NCBI RefSeq assembly: GCF_000234665.1
Contig: NC_018329.1
Coordinates: 494,489 to 558,488 of the forward strand
Length of the DNA stretch: 64,000 nucleotides
Source of the DNA: Leishmania mexicana MHOM/GT/2001/U1103
Taxonomy: Eukaryota > Euglenozoa > Kinetoplastea > Trypanosomatida > Trypanosomatidae
Reading direction: 5' to 3'
Position numbers and translations under genes: made by a program. This document shows, piece after piece, positions 19,815 through 28,984 of the stretch (positions within the stretch are counted from its first letter, which is position 1; every line of letters begins with the position of its first letter). The notes below the pieces were generated by a model. The model was not told where the DNA came from, did no database searches, and saw only the letters and a list, made by a program, of their open reading frames with translations.

Positions 19815-19949
19815 GGTGCAGATGAAGTCGCTGACGATGTTAGGCTTTGCCGTCGCAGTTTCGCTTCTGATATCCCCGTCAAAGGCGTCGCGACTCCTTA
19901 CCCCGAGGTGGAAGCGATGCCCTTCGCCTTGAATGAGTGGCCGCGTGTC

Positions 19950-19985
19950 TAAGGACAGAGCGGGTGAGGGAGGGGGTCAGGGGAA
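19950..19985 (-). promoter_or_regulatory. Candidate spliced-leader acceptor for PP2A-C
   Basis: The coding strand reads a pyrimidine-rich tract (CCTCCCTCACCCGCTCTGTC) followed by CTTAG, with the AG at 19950-19951. This gives a 5' UTR of about 135 nt before the PP2A-C ATG. Confidence 0.5.
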
Positions 19986-20712
19986 GAGAGCGGGCAAGAG
20001 GGGGGCAAGGAAACGGATGCGCACGGAGCGGAGTACCACAAACGGCTGTTTGAGAGAGAGAGGCTGAAAGCACGCACCAAATCGAGCGTACACCGAGAGA
20101 GCAAGACAGTGCGTAGCAGATAGCAAGCGCCACTGATATATATATATATATGTGCGAGCACGTCGGAGTAGGCGTGTGTGTCTCTCTGGATGGCGAGACC
20201 AACAGCAACAACGACGTTTTCGGAAACGGCAAGACGCGCTTTGCCCATTCAATGGTCGTTCGCACCGGAGGACGAGAGAGCGAGAGGGAGGGGAGGGGAG
20301 GAGGGCAGCAGAGAGAGTGTGAAAAAGGCACTGATGCAGGGGGAGAGAGAGAAAGGGCAGTCGCGCGATGCATGTCCTCTGAGAGAGTGTATCGGGTCCG
20401 TGAGGAGGGGGGGGAGAGGGGACGCGCAGGGATATCGCTGTCGAGAGAGAAGAGATTGAGGAGAGACGGGGGACGGGTGCAGTCTGCACCATGTCGAGCA
20501 TCGTCCGAATCGAATCGTCGTGCGCTTAGCACTGCATCTTCCTCTACGTCTCGGCAGCCTGTCGTCTCCTTAAAAGGCGAAGGCCGCGCTGCTGATCAGT
20601 ACGTAAGCCCCCTCCCCCCTCTTCTTTTGGGTGTGCACGGGCGTGTGGGTGCTTCACTTCTCTAAGCTGACGGAGCAGCCTGCACTCGTGTGCGTATGTG
20701 AATACGCCCTTT

Positions 20713-21038
20713 CCTTCGCCAGCGTGTGGAGGGATGGGGGGAGAGGCGAGAGGGGCGTTGCAGGCAGGCGATCACGCGAGTCGGCACATTCGTCCCAGTC
20801 GGTCCGACCTCTGGGGTGGTGTGTGCGGCCGGGCCGCTTACACCGAGGGCCACGCCGGCGCGGCATAGAGCGCGTCTGTTTGCATACAAGGGGCGTGCCG
20901 GTGCCCTGGTGCTGTGTGCACGGACGAGAGGGCGGCGCCACCCGCCCTTCCGCGCCAGCTTCCCGTCTCAGTCGTCTGGAGGCATGAAGGGCGGGTGGGG
21001 TCGGATGAGCGGAACTTACTCGGAAGCCGCCGGGCAGC
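20713..21038 (-). repeat. 326-bp inverted repeat, right copy
   Basis: The reverse complement of this segment equals 2717-3042 with no mismatch found by eye. It lies about 1 kb past the SLX1 stop codon. On the minus strand it directly follows the decayed coding sequence at 21040-21425, so the duplicated unit may include the end of that old gene. Confidence 0.95.
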
Positions 21039-21039
21039 A

Positions 21040-21425
21040 GCACCTGCTCGCGAAAGTGGGCCTTCCACTAGGGCTCGGCCACTCGCACATGCTGAGTCGT
21101 ACCAGGCGCCGCCTCTGCCTCTCCTATGAATCGTACTTGGCGTGGTCGTGTGCGACGCAGGTCCTCGAGTGGACGGCACTTGCCGCTCCAGAGATACAAC
21201 AGGGTCGGTGCAAAGTCGTCAGGCGTGTCGTAAGCTGGCAGCGTGGCGAAATACAGGGTGGCCGCGACGTCGGTGTGCGCGGTTTTTCTTTTTCGGCGCG
21301 TCGAAGCTGTCCTGGGCTGGAAAATGGTACCGGCTTGTGTCAGAGTCTGCCTCGATCACGACGGGTTTGGCCACGACCATCTCCACGCTGTGAGCGGGAG
21401 TTGGCACTACCGCGTCCTGCGGCAT
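21040..21425 (-). pseudogene. Decayed coding sequence of unknown family
   Basis: On the minus strand an ATG frame from 21425 gives a protein-like stretch (KPVVIEADSDTSRYHF, then PAQDSFDAPKKKN). It reaches two runs of five A separated by a G (plus strand 21282-21292). Past that point sense continues in another frame: DVAATLYFATLPAYD, then DDFAPTLLYLWSGK and RPRQVRFIGEAEAAPG, to a TAG at 21068-21070. After the stop the same frame reads WKAHFREQVLLPGGF into the 326-bp repeat. The composition differs from the Arg/Pro/Ser-rich translations of ordinary spacer here, which suggests a once-coding region with a frameshift and a stop. The family was not recognised. It could be a chance reading, but two complementary open stretches make that less likely. 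Confidence 0.4.
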
Positions 21426-22052
21426 CCCTCACGCACATGCGCGCACGAATCGGCGAGGATGGCGATCGACGAAGAATGGGGAGAGGAAGAGGGGGGGTGC
21501 GGTGACTTCACCGATGCGCAGATAGGCGTCTGTACGCTGCTTGTCAGTGCCTGGGAGAGGGGAGGGCTTGAGCGGGTGGGTGTACGATGCTCTGCGAAGG
21601 AGCGACTGTCTGCATCAGCTGTGCTACAGTTGCTCTGTCGCCAATGAGAGCGGCTCTGCGATACACAGCGAAGGTGGCCGCGCGTGAGTGCAGAGGGAAG
21701 AAGGCGGAGAAACGGCCAGACACCCCCACCACTCCCCCCCCTACCGCCTCAGAAATCGCAGAGCTGTCCATACCTCATGGAAGAGACGGGCGCGACGGTT
21801 TGCCGGGGGGAGAGGCGGATATGTAGAGAGAGACGTCAAACAATCGATGCTCGTAGGGATATCGCAGGGGTGTCAAGCCGCCGAGAATGCCGGCAGGCCC
21901 TTTCACTCCGGTTCTGCGTGTACAACACCTACTCCGCAACTGGACACAGGATACAGGGTGGCTGACCGCCATTGAGCACACACGTCTGGCTCCTCCGTTT
22001 TCTTTTGTGCTTTGACTCCTCGTCCCCCCCCCCTCGGTGGCATCAGGCCGAC

Positions 22053-24167
22053 TCATGGCAGCAGCCAGTCCTCCGCGCAGAAGTCCGTCAGAGACAAGAG
22101 AGACGCGTCAGACACCACCGCCCCAGCCGCCGCCGTATTCGTAGCGGTAACGGTGTTCGAGTGCCCGTTGTGGCGGGAGATCGGCGACGCACTCGCCGTA
22201 GGAGACAACGCTGCCAAAGACGCAGAGGGAGAGGGGCAGGAGGCCGAAGCCGCGAATGATGTCAGGGCCGGCTCACCCAAAGAGCTCGGTGACGACACCC
22301 GCGGTGCATCGCGTAGTGCCGGCCCTGCGTGGTTCGTCGGCGCTGGTACAGTGGAAGCGGCACCGGGTGCCTCGCCGGCGCCTTTTGCTAGGGCTGCAGC
22401 GCCCACCTTCGTCCGCTGGCGACGCCGCATCGACGCACCGGTGCTTCTCTTTGTCTGGTCAATGTGCGCCAGTCGCGCCTGCCACCGCTGCTCCATGCGC
22501 AAGCGCCGCTGTGCCGCGTGTAGGCGCCGCTCCACAACCACTCGCTTCTTCAACTCCTTCACAAGCGAGCCCCAGTGCAGGAGGACACCGCAGAGGGGGC
22601 ACGGGCACGGCTGGGAAGGGATCAAACGACGGAGCGGTGATATGGGTGCTGGAGGCGCCTGCGAAAGCAGCGCAGGGCTTTTATCAGTGCCGTCTACGGT
22701 AGCCGCCGCTTCCGTCTCGGCATACAGCATCCACATCGCCAAGCAGCTCAGGTGACAGCGTAGGGTGCAGAAAGGTGCGCGGCTGCAGTACGCCACACAC
22801 GAGGGCGCCAGCGGCAACGCGCAGAGACTGCACGGCAGTAGCCCGTGATGGAGGCGATGCTGCTCCTCTGCGTGAGCCCGCGCAAAGTCCATTTCGCCAT
22901 AGTCCGCAAAGCGCAGTGGGATGCGGGGCTGTGAGGCGGGTGCCCCCGCTGTGGAGGAAGGCCAGGCAGCCGTGACGCCCCCATGGGGTGCATCCACTGC
23001 AAGTGAGGCGGATTCGTTGATGCCTGGGGACAGTGGAGGACACGATGTCGATCGCGGCGAAGACGCTCGTGGTGGCGGAGGAGAGGAGAAGGAGCGTAAC
23101 GCCGCACCGCAGCCGACACTGCTGCCTGGGCTCGCTTCCAGGACGCCGTCGCCTGTCCGCTCCTCGCTGCGGTAGCCGAGAAGGGCCGGTGAGGCCGCCG
23201 TCCAAACGCGCTGCGGAGATGGCGTGCGCGACCCTGCAGAGGGACAGGAGGCCGCGAGTCGTCGCGTGTCCTCGTCGTTCGAGTCAAAGGCGAAGGAGCC
23301 GTTTGACCACTCCGCCCGCACCGCTTGGGACAGTAACGATACATCATACGGACAGGAGGTGCCAGCAGACTCGCTCATGTGGCTGCCCTCCTTCCCTGCT
23401 TCTCCCACGTCGACGCCCATGCTCACGCTTGGAAGCAGCAGGCACCGGTCGTGACTCAGGTAGGCATCCTCAAAGGCCTGCCGCGTTGTGACCTCGACGT
23501 GGAACAAGAGAGACGGGGTGAGGGGAGGGAGAAGGTGAGAAGCAGACGCGGTGGCTGCGAGCACCGCTGCCGTCGACGCATCCTGCAGTTCCCTTTGAGA
23601 GTCAAGCGCGGGCAGCGGCGGTGTCACAACACCGTCTGCCTGCCCTTGCAAGGAGGAGCTCCTCTGCGAACACTGTTGTGTGCCTACTCGCGGTGACTCG
23701 GCTCGTAGCCTGCCGCCCACGGCAAAGGTGCCACGGCGTCTCGCCAGGAACACCTCCGCCCTGGCCGCCGCCTCCTGTAAGAGTGCTGACTCGAAGATGT
23801 GCAGCGTCAGATCCAGCTGGGAAAAGAGGGAGGCGCGCACGAGGAGGTGCAGCGTGGCCACCGCATAGGGAAGCCGCCGCAGACCTGTGAGAGTGTCGAT
23901 CGCGTGTCTCAGCCGCGCGGATGCCGTCGGGTGCTGCCAGCACCACTCGAACTTCAGCGCGGCTCGATCGTCAGGGAAGCCCGAGACACAGCAGACGATT
24001 GTCCACGGCCGACCACGGCGGCCCGTGCGTCGGGCGCCGTTCACGAGCTCGCCATTGTGCTGCCGCAGCCGTCGCAGGGGGTTCACGGTGTAGCCAATGT
24101 AGAAGTCGCCGTCGCACTGAGGGTCGAGACTGGTGAGCAAGTACACGCAGTGGAAGCGCGTGTCCAT
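22053..24167 (-). CDS. SLX1: SLX1 structure-specific endonuclease subunit
   Basis: Encodes 704 residues from the ATG at 24165-24167. The N-terminal GIY-YIG nuclease domain spans about residues 5-85: VYLLTS carries the first strand, FYIGYTVNPLRRLRQHNGE the G-Y and catalytic Arg region (Arg33/Arg35), and KFEWCWQHP the catalytic Glu74. A C-terminal Cys/His zinc domain spans about residues 446-526, with CSLC, FCTLRCHLSC and CPCPLC, as in SLX1 of other eukaryotes. SLX1 pairs with SLX4 to cut Holliday junctions and other branched DNA in the nucleus; SLX4 is not in the window. The protein is about twice the usual 275-300 residues because a long Ser/Ala/Pro-rich linker separates nuclease and zinc domains. 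The identification is strong. Confidence 0.93.
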   Translation of the reverse strand: MDTRFHCVYLLTSLDPQCDGDFYIGYTVNPLRRLRQHNGELVNGARRTGRRGRPWTIVCCVSGFPDDRAALKFEWCWQHPTASARLRHAIDTLTGLRRLPYAVATLHLLVRASLFSQLDLTLHIFESALLQEAAARAEVFLARRRGTFAVGGRLRAESPRVGTQQCSQRSSSLQGQADGVVTPPLPALDSQRELQDASTAAVLAATASASHLLPPLTPSLLFHVEVTTRQAFEDAYLSHDRCLLLPSVSMGVDVGEAGKEGSHMSESAGTSCPYDVSLLSQAVRAEWSNGSFAFDSNDEDTRRLAASCPSAGSRTPSPQRVWTAASPALLGYRSEERTGDGVLEASPGSSVGCGAALRSFSSPPPPRASSPRSTSCPPLSPGINESASLAVDAPHGGVTAAWPSSTAGAPASQPRIPLRFADYGEMDFARAHAEEQHRLHHGLLPCSLCALPLAPSCVAYCSRAPFCTLRCHLSCLAMWMLYAETEAAATVDGTDKSPALLSQAPPAPISPLRRLIPSQPCPCPLCGVLLHWGSLVKELKKRVVVERRLHAAQRRLRMEQRWQARLAHIDQTKRSTGASMRRRQRTKVGAAALAKGAGEAPGAASTVPAPTNHAGPALRDAPRVSSPSSLGEPALTSFAASASCPSPSASLAALSPTASASPISRHNGHSNTVTATNTAAAGAVVSDASLLSLTDFCAEDWLLP

Positions 24168-25249
24168 CGCCTGCCAACGACTCAGCGCATGTAGTGGGTG
24201 TGGATGCTAAGGGTGTGCTTGCTTGTATACGCGCAGGCGTGTCAATCGACCGCGAAGCTCTTCGCCCTCGCTCTCTGTACGCCTTGGTTGCCAGTGCGAC
24301 GCTCACAGACAGAGGAAAGATGGAGAGGAAGGGAGTGCGAGAGTGCCTGAGCAACGACGGGAAGAGGAGGACAAGGACAGGAGCAAAGAGCTCGGCATCG
24401 CCGCCCGACGACGTGCCTGGGTGTGTGCTAAAGGTGATGGCGTCTGTGAATGTGTGCTCTGGGCGCGCATGCGTGTTTTTTGAGAGGAGGGGGAAGGGGG
24501 AGAGAGGTTGATGAGGTGGTGAGCAGCGAAGGGTTCCCACCCTACCAACGGGAACCTAGTGTCGTCACACCGGGGAAAGAGGGGAGGGGGTGTGTGCGCG
24601 TCCCCCAGCCCTCCACTGCGTCCATGAATGAGGCCAAAGGTAAAGGGGACATCGGGGGAGACACAAGGAGGAGTGAAAGAGATGGAAAGCAGTCAGGCTA
24701 CGGGCACCGTCGCCCGCCGTGGCTCTCCCCCTCAGTCCCTGTGTACTGTGGCTCGTCTTACGGACCTGCACTTCTGATTACTAACACGCCCAGCAGCGGC
24801 GCATCAACACGCACGTACCACACAACTCGCCACAGACTTCCCCGCACCCGCACACACGTACACGCACCCAATCGCAAACAAACCCGCTGGAAGGAGAGAG
24901 GACAAGAGAAGGCGAGGAGGAGCAGTTTGACACGCACGCACGCACGCACAACATCAAGTGAAGCCCATAAAGAAAAGAAAAATGTATAGAAAAAGGGGAA
25001 AACACCCCTATAGCCGACGTGCACACACACACACACACATACACAGTGGCACCATCAGTGAGCTGGCGGCATAGGCTGGCCCCCACCGCCATCACCCGCC
25101 TTCTGTGATGTGTTCCTCTCTTTCTCTCTCGCTTACTGGCAGCCCATCCACCCCCACCACAAACATGGCTACCACCACCACCATCACCGCCATCCACAGT
25201 CATCGAAGGAATATGCCAGCGCCGTTCACCCGGTATAGGTGCACCAGGC
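24168..25249. other. Intergenic region between Sec24 and SLX1
   Basis: No gene seen. A CA run lies at 25021-25040. On the coding strand a weak acceptor-like CCCTTAG (AG at 24207-24208) precedes the SLX1 start by about 40 nt. The Sec24 3' UTR lies on the right. Confidence 0.65.
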
Positions 25250-28200
25250 TCATAGCACATGCGTCTGTATGGTGCGGTGTAGATGTGTCAGGTACTCATC
25301 GTAGCCCATCTTGCTCGTGCCCATCTCCTCCTTGAGCTCCTTGAAGAAGGCGTCCTCAGAGCGCTCGCCGTGGTGAATCACAATGAGGCGCCGCATGCCA
25401 TCCTCGCGCAGCATGAGGGCGTACAGGACGTTGCGCAGGCGCTCGCTGAAGCACTCCTCGCCTGGCCCTCCGGCTACACACACGGATGCTGCATCAGGGG
25501 TGCCAAACAACGTATTCGCGATCTTCGGCGGCACATTTTCGCCAATCCACATGTACACAAGCCGCGCTTGCTCGTCACATAGCGCGTAAGTGCCATCTCG
25601 CGCTACGCTGTCGAAGAGCAGCTGACGATGATGCGGCAGAATGCAATTTCCTGTCGTCACGTCCAGCGTTCCGATCGTCGGGTCGCTCTCTAGGTCGTCC
25701 AGGCAGTAGAGGGACGGGTATAGGTAGCTGAGTAGCTTGTACGCCGGCATCGCAACGAGGTCGAATATGCTGGCCACGCGGTGGTCAATGTGCACAACGG
25801 TGCCCTCCGTCAGCGCGTCGGACTTCATCAGGCAGAGCAGATAGACCGGGAGCAACTTCAGCCGTGGCGGCATCAGAAGCGTATTCTTCTTATCGCGGGC
25901 GGCGGTCTTGATGTCCTCGTACTCGCCACTCAACTTGTCCGAAGCGCAGTACTGGCGGTAGGAGGAGAAGGCCTTGATGAGGCGGTCCGTCATTCCCTGG
26001 CGCGCCTGCTGCGGCCCTTTGTTCACCGCCTCTACCATGATATCCTGGATGAAGCCAAACAGGATCGCCTCCAGGTCCATGTTGCGGAAGAGAACGGTCA
26101 AGGAGGAGGCGACGCGCAGCCGACACGACTGCACCCGCACCCGACGGTGCCCAGAGCGAGTGGTGTACAGCAGCGCGGTCTGGAAATGGGCGTAGTTGTC
26201 CTTCGGTAGATGGTCCTCGTGCGCGAACTCCACAAAAAACGTGGAGCCGCCCGTGATGCTGGCCAGATCCATGTCCTGCACCGTCTGGGAGAGGTAGTGG
26301 CCCCGGTAGCGCTGCACATGGAGGCCGGTGCTGCACCGAACGCGCAGAATGCCAGCGTACCCGGCCTCCTCCGTGAGCAGCTGCTGCATGGAGGCGCTCA
26401 CCTTGGTGTTATCGACAAGTGGGTCGTAGTTGCTAAATAGAAAGACGCGACCGTTCGTCACGTGGCACACGTTGGACAACGTCACCAGCTCACAGTATCC
26501 CGTGGCGAACATGAACAAGTCAAAAGAAATCTGCTGCCTCGCCGCCGCGGTTGCCGTGGTCGTCCAGAAGCCTTCGATGGGTCGCAGCAACTCCTTCTCG
26601 CGATCGGTGCCGTAGAGCTTGTGCTGCTCGCGAAGCACGATTTGTCCTATGCCGCGCTGCGGGTGCCGGCTCGCGCACATGATCACACGCCCACCATGCT
26701 GGCCCGCCAACACCAGCGTTGCCGCCTTCACCGCAGCACCGAGTGCACAGTCCGACTCGTCCACGTTCGCAGCCATACGTGGCAGCCGACTCAGGAAGGC
26801 CCCCAGGCGCTCCAGCTCCGCCCCCACCTCCATCCAGCACAGGCCCGTGAAGGGCAGCGGCACAAACGGGTTCTCGACGTCCGGGACGCACATCTGCGGC
26901 ATATCGGGGTGGCGGAAGTCGTAGAAGTGCAGCTGCGAGGCGAATGTAATGAAAGACACCTTGCACTCAGGCGTCAGCTCCGCCATGCGCTGCAGGGCAG
27001 CCCTAATCGCCTCCGCGTAGTCGGAAAGAAACCGCTGCCCCGCGTCACGCGAGATGTCGATGAGAAACAGATGATGCAGCGGCCGACTGGGCAGCACAAC
27101 GTTGTCCTCGGTGCGCAGCGCGTACTCTGGGAAGTCATCAACGTCGAACTCCACACTCCCGAAGCCCATTTCCGGGTGATCCGCCGCGTTCACCCGACGC
27201 CCCATTCCATCAACGGCGTCCAAGTCGTCGCCGATGACATCGTTGGTCACCTCGCAGAGCGGGCACTCCCACTTGCGGCCCATCTCGAGAAGTCGGGCGT
27301 GACAGCTCATGTAGCCGCGGCAGCGGTGGCAGCGCACAGGCGGCTTTGGCTGCTTCACCAGCGGCACCACCTCCTTGTTGTGGAGCGGCTGGCACAGCGG
27401 TGAGAGAATGGCACCGAACGGGATGTGACTATCCTTCACAAGTCGCTCCTCGCCCGGCGCACACAGCATGGAGGGGCGAAAGAACTTCGAGTTGGCGTTG
27501 CCGTTGTCGAGGCCAAGAAAGTCGACAGTGGCGTAGGGCGGCTCGTTCGTGCACGTCAAGTACTCGATCGGTGCACCGCTCTTGCGGGGGATGCTGCGCT
27601 CCGGGTTCGGCACGGAGCACACGTTCACAATGCGCGTCGGCGGCTGTCGAGCCAAGGCGCGCAAGGGACGGTTGTTGCCGCGAGCACCACTGCCCAGCAT
27701 GGCGTCGCTGTACGGCTGAGTCGGCTCCGGCGGTAGTTGCTGCGCCACCGGCTCAGGTCTTGCGGAGGAAGGGGCTGGGTATGGGTCACTGGCCGCCGCA
27801 GCTGTGGATGAGGTGCCGCGTGGTGGCGGATAGGCTGAGCCTGGCGCTGAGGGTGCGGGCTGCCGGGATGGCGCGGAGGCGGTGGCAACGGCTTGATAGC
27901 CGTAAGAGTTGTATCCAGCCACGGACGGCGCAGGTGCGGAAGATGGTGACGCCGATGAGTTGATAGACAGCGCGTTTGCACATGAGGCTTGCGCGCTCGT
28001 CGCGGCGCTGCCGTATGGGTACGCAGAAGCTGGTGCCGCAGCGGCGCTCGGCGCAGCCCCAGCCGTGTATCCGTAACTGTCATAGCTGTACGACGATGGT
28101 CCAGCGGGAGCGGGCTGCTGTGGCGGCGCTGCAGCCTGCTGAGTGGCACCGCCGTAGTAGCTCGCCTGCGCGCCGTGGCCTTGATTGGGGTCATGATAAG

Positions 28201-28306
28201 AACTCGCAGCCGGCGTGCCTCCAGAGGCCGCAGCGGACCCGTAAGCCCCGTAGCCGCCATACCCGCCCCCGTACGGGTTCGACGAGTGGCCTTGCGGGTT
28301 GTACAT
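25250..28306 (-). CDS. SEC24: Sec24, COPII coat cargo-binding subunit
   Basis: Encodes 1018 residues from the ATG at 28304-28306 (MYNPQGHSSNPYGG). The frame extends 29 codons further up only without a convincing start. Domains in order: a disordered N-terminus of about 270 residues rich in Pro, Ala, Tyr, Gly and Gln; a C4 zinc finger near residues 328-358 (RCHRCRGYMSC ... WECPLC); the Sec23/24 trunk (HHLFLIDISRDAG ... KVSFITFAS); a beta-sandwich part; the helical domain; and a C-terminal gelsolin-like domain (VYMWIGENVPP ... LIVIHHGE). Sec24 pairs with Sec23 and picks cargo into ER-to-Golgi vesicles. The length and layout fit the family. It is taken as Sec24 rather than Sec23 because of the long N-terminal tail. 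Which trypanosomatid Sec24 isoform it is cannot be told. Confidence 0.93.
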   Translation of the reverse strand: MYNPQGHSSNPYGGGYGGYGAYGSAAASGGTPAASSYHDPNQGHGAQASYYGGATQQAAAPPQQPAPAGPSSYSYDSYGYTAGAAPSAAAAPASAYPYGSAATSAQASCANALSINSSASPSSAPAPSVAGYNSYGYQAVATASAPSRQPAPSAPGSAYPPPRGTSSTAAAASDPYPAPSSARPEPVAQQLPPEPTQPYSDAMLGSGARGNNRPLRALARQPPTRIVNVCSVPNPERSIPRKSGAPIEYLTCTNEPPYATVDFLGLDNGNANSKFFRPSMLCAPGEERLVKDSHIPFGAILSPLCQPLHNKEVVPLVKQPKPPVRCHRCRGYMSCHARLLEMGRKWECPLCEVTNDVIGDDLDAVDGMGRRVNAADHPEMGFGSVEFDVDDFPEYALRTEDNVVLPSRPLHHLFLIDISRDAGQRFLSDYAEAIRAALQRMAELTPECKVSFITFASQLHFYDFRHPDMPQMCVPDVENPFVPLPFTGLCWMEVGAELERLGAFLSRLPRMAANVDESDCALGAAVKAATLVLAGQHGGRVIMCASRHPQRGIGQIVLREQHKLYGTDREKELLRPIEGFWTTTATAAARQQISFDLFMFATGYCELVTLSNVCHVTNGRVFLFSNYDPLVDNTKVSASMQQLLTEEAGYAGILRVRCSTGLHVQRYRGHYLSQTVQDMDLASITGGSTFFVEFAHEDHLPKDNYAHFQTALLYTTRSGHRRVRVQSCRLRVASSLTVLFRNMDLEAILFGFIQDIMVEAVNKGPQQARQGMTDRLIKAFSSYRQYCASDKLSGEYEDIKTAARDKKNTLLMPPRLKLLPVYLLCLMKSDALTEGTVVHIDHRVASIFDLVAMPAYKLLSYLYPSLYCLDDLESDPTIGTLDVTTGNCILPHHRQLLFDSVARDGTYALCDEQARLVYMWIGENVPPKIANTLFGTPDAASVCVAGGPGEECFSERLRNVLYALMLREDGMRRLIVIHHGERSEDAFFKELKEEMGTSKMGYDEYLTHLHRTIQTHVL

Positions 28307-28984
28307 GGTGCAGTGAGCACGCGCAAAACGCGCAGACTTTTGAAGCACAACGGCGTGAGTGCGAAGCGGAAGGGAAGTGAGCCGGGTAGACAACCGTGCG
28401 AGAGTGGGCGCTTGTATGCCTTTCCTGTGCCTTCACGTATCAACGACGGGATTCATAGAGCGAGTGCGTGTGCAATGCTGAGGAGGCGCGAGTGAGTGAG
28501 CAACGCGAACCAGTCAAGAAGGGCGGCGGGGGGCGGGAGGATCGCGGCAAGTGACAAAAGACGGAGGAGCAAGAGAGAGGGGTGGATGGTGTCGTGCGCG
28601 CCGGCGGCAGACAGCCGTGGTCGCACAACAGCAACTCCAGAAAGTGCCCCGACCAACGTGAACGCAAGCACATGCAAAGCGAGAGAGACGCACACGGAAA
28701 GCACGCACCTGCACTACATAGAGCGAGTTAGGGTTGCTGCCGATGCTGATGGGGGGAGAGGGGGGCGTGTACGTGTGGAGTCCCTGAGGGGTAGAGACGG
28801 TGTTGAGAGTAAGAAAGAGGACGAAGGGAGTCGCGAGTGTGCGTGTGCGTGTGAGGAGGGGGTAGGAGAGGTGTCCACACAATCGAAGTAAAAATGAGGG
28901 AGGAAGCTACACATAGAAGTATGTACATCAGTCCAGTAAGGAGGCAAAGGATAAGACGAACGAATGGGCGCCGTGAGCACAACG
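28307..28984. other. Intergenic region between the giant ASH protein gene and Sec24
   Basis: About 680 bp with no gene. It holds the presumed 5' UTR of Sec24 and 3' UTR of the giant gene. Short frames only. Confidence 0.7.

Larger units (their letters stand above)
19815..22052. other. Intergenic region and presumed 3' UTR of SLX1, with repeat and gene relic
   Basis: A 2.2-kb stretch with no intact gene. It holds a TA run at 20136-20151, the right copy of the 326-bp repeat (20713-21038), the decayed coding sequence (about 21040-21425), and an isolated 75-codon ATG frame at 21544-21771 on the minus strand with weak protein-like character. Confidence 0.7.

Noticed and set aside
26462..27403. 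313-codon plus-strand open frame
   Set aside because: Antisense to Sec24, with no recognisable protein character.
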